Positions 57,378-64,000 of a stretch of 64,000 nucleotides of DNA are shown in pieces. The DNA lies in the NCBI RefSeq assembly GCF_022179385.1, contig NZ_BPQS01000017.1, positions 43,552 through 107,551 of the forward strand, given 5' to 3'. The translations under genes and the position numbers were made by a program. The DNA is from Methylobacterium longum. GTDB taxonomy: Bacteria; Pseudomonadota; Alphaproteobacteria; Rhizobiales; Beijerinckiaceae. The notes below the pieces were generated by a model that saw nothing but the letters and a program-made list of their open reading frames with translations, made no database searches and was not told where the DNA came from. Position 1 is the stretch's first letter; each line of letters begins with the position of its first letter.

Positions 57378-58292
57378 ATGCGGATCGATCGAGCCGAATT
57401 AGCCGACCTCGGGACCTTCCTCGCCATCGCGCGCCACCGCAGCTTCCGGCGGGCCGGTCTGGAACTGGGCGTCAGTGCCTCCGCGCTCAGCCATGCGCTC
57501 AAGGCGATGGAGGCTCGGCTCGGCGTCCGCCTCGTCAACCGCACCAGCCGCAGCGTCACGCTGACCGCAGCAGGGGAAGACCTGCTGGCTTCGCTGGACG
57601 CCCCGTTCGCGGCGATCGGCTCCGCGCTCGACGTGCTCAACCAGCACCGGGAGCCGACGAAGGCGACCGGCCGGATCCGCCTCAACGTTCTCGAACACGC
57701 GAGTACGTTGCTGCTCGCCCCCGTGCTGCCTCTCTTCCACGACCGCCACCCCATGATCGAGGTCGACGTCAGGGTGTCCAACGATCTGCTCGATGTCGTG
57801 GAAGCCGGCGCCGATGCCGGCATTCGCTACGGCGGAACAATCCCTCAGGACATGGTGGCCCGGCGCCTGTCCGCCGATCTGCGCTGGGTTGTCGTGGGCG
57901 CTCCGGCTTACCTCGATCGGCACGGGACGCCCGATCATCCGCGCGACCTCGCGGCACACCGATGCCTGCGCATCCGCCTCGGCGACGAGAGCCTCTACCG
58001 ATGGGAGTTCGAGGGGGCCGACGGGCAGATCGCCCTCGACGTTCCCGGGGCGGTGACGCTCGACAACACGCAGTTCGCCCTGTCGCTCGCGGCGGCGGGC
58101 GGCGGTCTCACCTATCTCCCGGAGGCGTGCGTCGGACCCTCGGTCGCCCGCGGCGAGCTTCGCGTCGTGCTGGCGGATTGGGCCCCTCTGGGACCCGGCT
58201 TTCACCTCTACTATCCCGGCCGTCGCCAACTGCCGACGGGATTGCGGCTCCTCATCGACCTGATCCGCGAGAGGGCGCCGCTCGGGTTCTAG
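57378..58292 (+). CDS. LysR-family transcription regulator
   Basis: The 304 residues have the N-terminal winged helix (FLAIARHRSFRRAGLELGVSASALSHALKAMEARLGVRL) and a substrate-binding domain to the end, of normal family length. The frame is open to 57243, but the ATG at 57378 starts the conserved domain. An SDR dehydrogenase and a cupin gene follow on the same strand and may be its targets. Confidence 0.93.
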   Translation: MRIDRAELADLGTFLAIARHRSFRRAGLELGVSASALSHALKAMEARLGVRLVNRTSRSVTLTAAGEDLLASLDAPFAAIGSALDVLNQHREPTKATGRIRLNVLEHASTLLLAPVLPLFHDRHPMIEVDVRVSNDLLDVVEAGADAGIRYGGTIPQDMVARRLSADLRWVVVGAPAYLDRHGTPDHPRDLAAHRCLRIRLGDESLYRWEFEGADGQIALDVPGAVTLDNTQFALSLAAAGGGLTYLPEACVGPSVARGELRVVLADWAPLGPGFHLYYPGRRQLPTGLRLLIDLIRERAPLGF

Positions 58293-58409
58293 AGGCCGCG
58301 CTGCCCGACGATGAGCCCCGCTCATCGTTCCGTTGAGAGAGGAACGGCTGATCGGCGCACAGCGCAGCGTCTACGTCTGCTCCATCGAGGTCAGCCGAGG
58401 GATCGAGAC

Positions 58410-59156
58410 ATGCGCCGCTTCACCGGAAAAGTCGCCTTCGTCACGGGGGCAGCCAGCGGCATCGGCCGCGCCGCTGCCATCGCGTTCGCGCGGGAAGGCG
58501 CGCGGGTGGCGATCACCGATCGGACCGAGCCTGCGCTCGATCGGCTTCGTGCCGAGATCGAAGCGGCGGGTGGGGAGGGGCTCGCGATCCGGTGCGACGT
58601 GTCGGTGCCGGAGGACGTCGAAGCGGCGGTCGCCGAAACCGTCGAGCGGTTCGGCCGCCTCGACTGCGCCTTCAACAACGCGGGGGTCGAGAACAGGGCC
58701 GCTCCGGTCCACGCGATCCCCCTCGACGAGTGGGACCGCATCCTCGGCATCAACCTGCGCGGCACATTCGTGTGCATGAAGCACGAGATCGCGCAGATGC
58801 TCCGGCAGGGCGGCGGCGTGGTGGTCAACACATCGTCCGGCGCGGGCATCAGGGGGGTGGCGGGAGGCGCGAACTATGCCGCCTCGAAGCACGCCCTCAT
58901 CGGCCTCACCAAGTCGGCCGCCCTCGACTACGCGAAGGCGAACATCCGGGTGAACGCCGTCCTTCCCGGGAACATCGAGACACCCATGATGGACCGCTTC
59001 ACGGGCGGCGACATCCGGAAGGCGATCGATCTTGAGCCGGTCGGGCGGCTGGGCAAGCCCGAGGAGATCGCCGAAGCCGTCCTGTGGATGTGTTCGGACC
59101 TCGGTGCGTTCGTCACCGGAGCGTCGATCTCGGTCGACGGCGGCTGGTCGCTCTGA
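58410..59156 (+). CDS. Short-chain dehydrogenase/reductase
   Basis: The 248 residues are a classical [14 protein letters not shown] nucleotide-binding motif (11-21), NNAGVEN, the catalytic SSGAG, YAASKHA (Tyr-x3-Lys) and PGNIETPM. It oxidises or reduces a secondary alcohol or ketone with NAD(P)H. The substrate is unknown. I chose the ATG at 58410, since 33 extra upstream codons do not match the family. It lies between lysR and a cupin gene. Confidence 0.94.
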   Translation: MRRFTGKVAFVTGAASGIGRAAAIAFAREGARVAITDRTEPALDRLRAEIEAAGGEGLAIRCDVSVPEDVEAAVAETVERFGRLDCAFNNAGVENRAAPVHAIPLDEWDRILGINLRGTFVCMKHEIAQMLRQGGGVVVNTSSGAGIRGVAGGANYAASKHALIGLTKSAALDYAKANIRVNAVLPGNIETPMMDRFTGGDIRKAIDLEPVGRLGKPEEIAEAVLWMCSDLGAFVTGASISVDGGWSL

Positions 59157-59190
59157 CGCGCGTTACCGCAACGGACGGAGGATGGATCCC

Positions 59191-59589
59191 ATGGACATCA
59201 AGCGCAGCGGAAGTCAGCCCTCGGGCGCAGGACCGTCCGCCTGGTTCACCGGTACGGTGCGGATCGACCCAATCCACAGCGCGCCCGATCCGGCCCGCGT
59301 CGCGATGGCCAGTGTCACGTTCGAGCCGGGCGCACGGACCGCGTGGCACACGCACCCGCTCGGCCAGACGCTGATCGTCACGTTCGGACGCGGATGGGTT
59401 CAGCGCGAGGGCGGTCCGATCGCGGACATCGTATCGGGCGACGTCGTCTGGTTCGAGCCGAACGAGAAGCATTGGCATGTGGCCACCGCCACCACGGCGA
59501 TGACGCACATCGCGATCCAGGAGCGTCTCGACGGCAAGGCCGTGACGTGGATGGAGCCGGTCACCGAAGGGCAGTATGCCGGGTCGTGA
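59191..59589 (+). CDS. Cupin-domain protein
   Basis: The 132 residues form a single cupin: metal-binding motif 1 [24 protein letters not shown] and motif 2 [20 protein letters not shown]. These supply three His and a Glu-like ligand set. It is of the type often found with SDR enzymes. The second ATG at 59191 has a GGAGG site at suitable spacing, whereas the first at 59182 is too close. It probably binds a small metal-dependent substrate. Confidence 0.9.
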   Translation: MDIKRSGSQPSGAGPSAWFTGTVRIDPIHSAPDPARVAMASVTFEPGARTAWHTHPLGQTLIVTFGRGWVQREGGPIADIVSGDVVWFEPNEKHWHVATATTAMTHIAIQERLDGKAVTWMEPVTEGQYAGS

Positions 59590-59879
59590 ACGTGGGCCGC
59601 AGGGTCCGCATTCTTTGCCCGCGCGCCGCCGCGGTGCGCCGCATCATCGCGCCGGCCTTCCGGAAGCTGCGCGCATCGGCACTGCCGCCGCTTTCGGAAA
59701 GCCGAAACCCGGCGGGATGCGGGTCACCATCCGCCGAGCGTGCACTGGGTGCAGCCGCCGGGGCTCTGCAGGATCGGACCTTGCCGGACGTGCGGGGCGG
59801 GAACCGGTTGCCCGTTCTCGAACTTGCGACTGGTGCTTTCGGCATGTCGGCACGGCCGAAGGCCAACATAGGTCGACCG

Positions 59880-60812
59880 ATGGCCGGAGAAACGGAGCAG
59901 TTCAGCGCGACGCAGCGGGATGCCGGCGACGGGGCACCCGGGGCAACGGCTGCCTTCCCGTACGACCGCATGACCGTGGAGCGGTTTCGGGCCGCGTTCC
60001 CCCGCGCGCGGTGGCGCGACGACCTGGGGGCCTGGTTCGTGCCGGGCGCCACGGCGGAGCGGCGCCTGAACGCGTGGTCGAGCCGCGAGTGGTCGGGCGT
60101 TCTGGCCCATGCCGACGCGCGCGGCCGCGATGCCTGCACCTTCGAACCGATCACGAGCCCCTACCTGGAGGTTGCCGACGACCTCGTGGTGCGCACGCCG
60201 TACTCCCGGGACGTCGTCTCCGAGTTGCGGCTGGTGCCCTGGGCCCGGTGGGACCCGGCCTCGAAGGCGTGGCGCGTGCCGTTCCGGTCGTTCGAGGAGC
60301 TCCGCCGGCGGTGGCCGGCCATCGAGGATGCCGCCCGTCGAGCCGAGCCCGAGGAGCGGCGCAAGCGCGCGGCGAGCCGCAGGGCGTCCCCCGAGCACGC
60401 GGAACGGCTGGCCGAGGCCGCCGAGCGCCGCCGCAACCGGTACCCGGTGCCCGGGGAGGCGCAGCCGCCGCTCGGACGCGTGCTGCAGACCCATCTGGGA
60501 TGCGTGGTGTTCGAGGCGATCAGCGGCGAGGTCGTCGAGCCCGTCGTCGCCGCCCGGTTCTATCCCGCCGTGGAAGCCGGGGCCGGCTTGTTGATCTGGT
60601 CCACGTGGCGCCGGCCGACGCATGACGAGCTGGTGCGCGCGTGGCCCGCCCGGGAGGCCGCAACTCAGGCCGAGATCGCGCGCGGCTGGTGGCAGCCGGC
60701 CCTCGCGATCTTGCGCGCGGCGCGGCGCGGAGCGGCCTCCCTGGAGCGCGCTCGCGCGACGCGATCATCGCAAAACCGAGATCCTGCCCCGGGCGCGGAA
60801 ACGCGCCGCTAG
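59880..60812 (+). CDS. Hypothetical protein with HARP-like repeats
   Basis: The 310 residues from MAGETEQFS (an ATG at 59844 is also possible) contain two similar segments: RFRAAFPRARWRDDLGAWFVP and ELRLVPWARWDPASKAWRVP. Each has the pattern of conserved aromatic residues and a D-x-K/L-W turn seen in HARP-type DNA-annealing modules. An arginine-rich helical linker follows (about 160-190), then a C-terminal part of unknown fold. A nucleic-acid role is a guess. About 290 bp without a gene precede it. Confidence 0.6.
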   Translation: MAGETEQFSATQRDAGDGAPGATAAFPYDRMTVERFRAAFPRARWRDDLGAWFVPGATAERRLNAWSSREWSGVLAHADARGRDACTFEPITSPYLEVADDLVVRTPYSRDVVSELRLVPWARWDPASKAWRVPFRSFEELRRRWPAIEDAARRAEPEERRKRAASRRASPEHAERLAEAAERRRNRYPVPGEAQPPLGRVLQTHLGCVVFEAISGEVVEPVVAARFYPAVEAGAGLLIWSTWRRPTHDELVRAWPAREAATQAEIARGWWQPALAILRAARRGAASLERARATRSSQNRDPAPGAETRR

Positions 60813-60926
60813 GCGGTCTCCTGCGGGAGACCGTGCAGGCGTCCTGCGGCAGCCCGGGACCCGGATGGCCTCCGTCCCGGTTCACCCATCTGTCGCGCTG
60901 CCTGGCACCGCGCTGGAGCCCCCCCT

Positions 60927-61478
60927 GTGAGCGAGCCCGCCCCGCCCCTGAGCCGCCTGCCCACCCTTGGCGAGGACGGCGCCGTCCGCGTGGTCATCGA
61001 GACGCCGAAGGGCAGTCCGAACAAGTACGCCTACTCCGAGGCCTTCAATGCCTTCCAGTTCAAGATGGTCCTGCCGGAGGGCATGAGCTTCCCCTACGAT
61101 TTCGGCATGATCCCCTCCACGAAGGGCGCCGACGGCGATCCGCTCGACATCCTCGTGGTGATGGATGCCCCGGTCTTCCCCGGCTGCGTGCTGGAGGCGC
61201 GCCTGCTCGGCGTGATCGAGGCCGAACAGAAGGAGCGCGACGGTAGCTGGGAGCGCAACGACCGGCTGGTCGGCGTGGCCGTGAAGGCCCGCACGCACGC
61301 GCATGTCGAGGCGCTGTCCAACCTGCGGCCCGGCATGCTCGACGAGGTGGAGGCGTTTTTCGCGCAGTACAACCAACTTGCCGGCAAGGACTTCAAGGTG
61401 CTCCGGCGCGGTGACGCCGAGGCCGCATTCGCGCTCATCCGTGGGGGCGCCGATGCCTTCGGGCAGGCGGAAGGCTGA
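60927..61478 (+). CDS. ppa: Inorganic pyrophosphatase, soluble family I
   Basis: The 183 residues carry IETPKGSPNKYAYSEAFNAF, YDFGMIPST and the metal-binding signature DGDPLDIL. The enzyme hydrolyses pyrophosphate to two phosphates, pulling biosynthetic reactions forward in the cytoplasm. Length is close to the 175-residue norm. No linked partner gene is visible. Confidence 0.92.
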   Translation: MSEPAPPLSRLPTLGEDGAVRVVIETPKGSPNKYAYSEAFNAFQFKMVLPEGMSFPYDFGMIPSTKGADGDPLDILVVMDAPVFPGCVLEARLLGVIEAEQKERDGSWERNDRLVGVAVKARTHAHVEALSNLRPGMLDEVEAFFAQYNQLAGKDFKVLRRGDAEAAFALIRGGADAFGQAEG

Positions 61479-61829
61479 CCGGAGCTTCCAGGTCGTCCAT
61501 CGGGGCGACCGGCGCGGGCCGCGGCAGCGGAAACCTTCTCCGCCGTCAGGAGCATACGGGGCCGCCGGCCCGGTCGCGAGCTCTCGATCGACCTGGGCTG
61601 CCTCCACGCCGGGGCGACCCGTGAAACGCCGCATCCCGCGTTTAGGGGCGCCCCCGGTTGGACAGCCGCCGCAACGTCCGCTTCTGTGACGCTGATGAGG
61701 TCGGCTGAAGGGCCGAACGGGGCGCAGGGCGGCCAAGCCGGGTCGATTGAAAGCGGCGGGGCCGCTTCGGAGCGCGCGGGCGAAGGAAGCCGATCAGCCC
61801 CTCCCGACCTCTCCCGGCCACCGTACAGA
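61479..61829. other. Intergenic stretch before a decayed receptor
   Basis: This is 351 bp with no start, motif or repeat of note. It may include further decayed parts of the chemotaxis receptor upstream. Confidence 0.45.
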
Positions 61830-62400
61830 CGGTCACACCAGCGACCGGGGCGCTGGCGTCCACCCTCCAGGAAATCTCCGGCCAGATGGCGCGTTCCTCC
61901 GCGATGACGGCGCAGGCGGCCGACGAGGCGCGTCGGACGGAGGACGCGGGGCGCGCCGTGTCGGGAGATTCCGAGACGTTCGGCACGGCCGCGGGCGGAC
62001 CGTGGCTTCGCCGTCGTCGCCGCGGAGGTCAAAGAACTCGCGTCCCAGACCGCGGGCGGAGATCGAGGCTTGCGTGAGCCCGGTCCAGCCTTCGACCCCG
62101 CAGGTCGTGGTCGCCATCCAGGAGATCGGCCGCACAGTGACGGAGGTAAGCGGTCTCTCTACGAACGTCGCAGCCGCCATCGAGGAGCAGGGTGCCACGA
62201 CGCAGGAGATTGTGCGCAGCATCAGCCGCGCCGCATCCGGGACGAGCGAAGCGACGCACACCGTCGCCGAACTCGCGGCCGCCGACGGGACGGGGACAGC
62301 GGCGAACCAGGTGCTGGGGCGGCAGGAGCGCTTTCGCGGCAGTCAGAGCACCTCTCGGCCGAGGTGGCCCGCCTCCTGGACACGGTGCGGGCTGCGCGGA
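61830..62400 (+). pseudogene. Decayed methyl-accepting chemotaxis protein (signalling domain)
   Basis: Three separate frames together spell a receptor signalling domain. They are ALASTLQEISGQMARSSAMT (about 61850), FAVVAAEVKELASQTAGG (about 62005), and IQEIGRTVTEVSGLSTNVAAAIEEQG then TTQEIVRSISRAASGTSEAT (about 62120-62270). A further frame then gives AAGALSRQSEHLSAEVARLL near 62340-62390. The parts are in the right order but joined by frameshifts and short deletions. The N-terminal sensor region is not recognisable. Confidence 0.85.
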
Positions 62401-62810
62401 GCCGAAGGTCCGCTTCCAGGCCGTCCGGTGGACCCCGTTCGGCACCGGCCGGAAGCGGAATGGCTGCTCCGGACGAGACAGGCCGCGAAAGCGGATGGGA
62501 CGTCATCGGGCCAGATCGGGTCCGCCTCGTGCAGAGCGGCCTTCCCAGCCTGATCGGGGGATCTCGACGCCGCGATCGCTCCGGAACGCTTTCCTGGATA
62601 CATCCTCGAACGTCCTGCAGAACGCAGTTTCCCGGTGCGTCGGACCACGGGTGCCTGTCGGCACCGGGTCGCGCGCGGGCAGGGCGGTACCGTGCGCCTC
62701 AGCGCGCAGTCGCTCCGGGATGTGCGCGGATCGCACCGCAGCGTTCCGCAGGCTCCGACCGAACCATCTGCGCCTCGCTCGGTTTGGCTGAGAGCAGGTG
62801 CGCCGAGCCG
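62401..62810. other. Intergenic stretch, no gene recognised
   Basis: This is about 410 bp after the decayed receptor. The open frames are motif-free. Confidence 0.45.
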
Positions 62811-63233
62811 ATGCCACAATTCTACTTCCATCTCTGCACGCCCAAGGGCCTGGAACGAGACCGGGTTGGCCTCGATTGGCCAAGCCTGGACGCCGCCTAC
62901 TTGGAGGCGTGCCGGACCATCCCGGACCTGTGCGCGGATCTCCTGCACGAAGGCACCGCGCCGCTCGCCTGCGCGTTCGTGATCTGTGATGCGGCCGGTT
63001 CCGCGTTGATGGAGGTGCCGTTCAGCGAACGGCTGCACGACGGACGCAAGCCGAAGCGGCCTCCTGTGAGCCCGGAGCCGCGGGCCTATCTGGCGGAGGT
63101 GCGGAAGGGCCGCGCATTGATTGCCGCAATGCGTGCCGAAATCGCGGAGATGCGAGCCGCCGCCGCCGAGATGCGGGCGCGGACTGAGCACACCTCCTCG
63201 CTGATCGCGTACCCTGGGCGGACCGAAGGGTAG
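62811..63233 (+). CDS. DUF6894 protein
   Basis: The 140 residues start MPQFYFHLCTPKGLERDRVGL and have the DUF6894 layout (short strand FYFHL, acidic turn, DWPSLDAAYLEACRTIPDL helix). A C-terminal helical tail follows with repeated MRAEIAEMRAAAAEMRA, probably a short coiled coil. The family is abundant in Methylobacterium and other Rhizobiales, with no known function. The ATG at 62811 begins the conserved domain. Confidence 0.8.
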   Translation: MPQFYFHLCTPKGLERDRVGLDWPSLDAAYLEACRTIPDLCADLLHEGTAPLACAFVICDAAGSALMEVPFSERLHDGRKPKRPPVSPEPRAYLAEVRKGRALIAAMRAEIAEMRAAAAEMRARTEHTSSLIAYPGRTEG

Positions 63234-63754
63234 TCCCCGTGCGGACACTGGGCACGCCGCATTCAGAGGGGGCGAACGGCTCGATGGGCGGCCGCCCGGC
63301 CGAATCTTCGACGTGGAAGCGGACCGGCACAAATCCCCCTGACCTCACCGTAGAAGCCCGTGAAGCCCGAGCCGGAACCGGATCGTTCGTCACGCCAGCC
63401 TTCCGGCAGCACCGTGCCGCTCGTGCGCATCCGGTCTGTCGCGATGCCGGGCGGTCGGCGGATCTTCCCGCGGCGTCGCGAGCCGTCCGCGCAGAAGCGG
63501 GCTGCTACATGTGGCCAGCTCGAGAGGCGCGCCGGCCGTTCGTCGCGGGCTCCGGAAGGGTATTGTACAGAATTCGACGATGCAACTGGTGCAGTCGGAA
63601 GCTGATCCCGCTGGGGAACTTTGATTTAGGTTATACATTCAGCAGGAGATGGTCCGGCGGCGGGCGCCTACGCTTGTGTGACGCCGATTGCGCCGGCGGG
63701 CAGCCGCCGCGGATCGAGGAATGACTGCCCCACACCCCTCGGCGGTCGCAAGCA
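63234..63754. other. Intergenic stretch, no gene recognised
   Basis: This is about 520 bp. It becomes AT-richer around 63600-63640. No gene or clear repeat occurs before the tandem repeat at 63755. Confidence 0.45.
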
Positions 63755-63790
63755 CGACTTGGGTGAGAGGCCCGACTTGGGTGAGAGGCG
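63755..63790 (+). repeat. 18-bp tandem repeat at a ribosome-binding site
   Basis: CGACTTGGGTGAGAGGCC occurs twice in tandem (second copy ends CG). The second copy ends directly before the ATG at 63791. Each copy contains a GAGAGG ribosome-binding core. Confidence 0.85.
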
Positions 63791-64000
63791 ATGCAGGACA
63801 ACGACACAGCCGGTGCCGAGGACGGCACCTCACGCCCGGACGGCCGGGCCGCCAACCCCCTGATCCTGAAGCTGGAGAGCCTCGCCCCGCTCTCGGCCGA
63901 CGACCGGGCGGTGCTGGAGCGGATCAGCGCCAAGCCGCACCTCGTCCCGGCCGGCACGGACCTGATCGGCGAGGGCGACAAGCCGGACGGCGTCTACCTG
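63791..64000 (+). CDS. Crp/Fnr-family regulator (N-terminal part)
   Basis: The frame from ATG at 63791 runs past the window end. The 70 visible residues contain PLILKLESLAPLSADDRAVLERI, then the start of a cNMP-binding beta-roll (LVPAGTDLIGEGDKPDGVYL). This pattern is shared by Crp/Fnr regulators of the FixK type. The output domain is outside the window. Confidence 0.8.
   Translation, partial: MQDNDTAGAEDGTSRPDGRAANPLILKLESLAPLSADDRAVLERISAKPHLVPAGTDLIGEGDKPDGVYL

Overview
The window is high-GC DNA with alphaproteobacterial gene content (FixL/FixJ/FixK, CIRCE-controlled groESL, DUF6894 and DUF3768 proteins, FixK-type boxes). A Methylobacterium-like Rhizobiales genome is the best fit. This rests on protein character, not a database search. 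No tRNA, rRNA or CRISPR array was seen.

Layout. 1-3000: the end of a glucarate-type MFS permease, glucarate dehydratase and MsrA. 3600-9100 and 37800-54700: two halves of one stress/low-oxygen cluster. It holds six universal stress proteins, two BON proteins, an NRAMP-like transporter, a K+ channel, a cytochrome c, phosphoketolase plus acetate kinase, a Crp-type regulator, a FixK-type regulator, a lone receiver protein, FixJ, a heme-type FixL and a P1B ATPase. Eleven TTG-N8-CAA boxes of FNR/FixK type stand 54-117 bp before the start codons of most transcription units there. A FixJ-like site stands before fixK. This reads as a FixLJ-FixK regulon in which low oxygen would switch on stress proteins, ion and metal transport and fermentative acetate/ATP formation.

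9248-37571: a genomic island of about 28.3 kb inserted into that cluster. It is bounded by a 22-bp direct repeat (21 of 22 identical) with a P4-type tyrosine integrase beside the right copy. Cargo includes a hemerythrin-like protein, an extra groESL operon with CIRCE, a RecD2 helicase with an ImmA/IrrE peptidase, a GHKL ATPase with a nuclease-like C-terminus, a chloramphenicol-phosphotransferase-like kinase, a serine recombinase, an alpha/beta hydrolase, a three-gene membrane cluster (2-TM protein, HlyD, TAXI-type binding protein), DUF3768, a possible HUH Rep-like protein, AlpA and several gene remnants. A 695-bp element with 28-bp terminal inverted repeats sits in one copy of a duplicated segment and is absent from the other.

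54700-64000: a small membrane protein, an AraC regulator, a LysR-SDR-cupin group, a possible HARP-like protein, inorganic pyrophosphatase, a decayed chemotaxis receptor, a DUF6894 protein and the start of another Crp/Fnr regulator.

Two visible lesions stand out. A perfect 157-bp tandem duplication frameshifts the NRAMP-like gene, and the chemotaxis receptor is broken across three frames.
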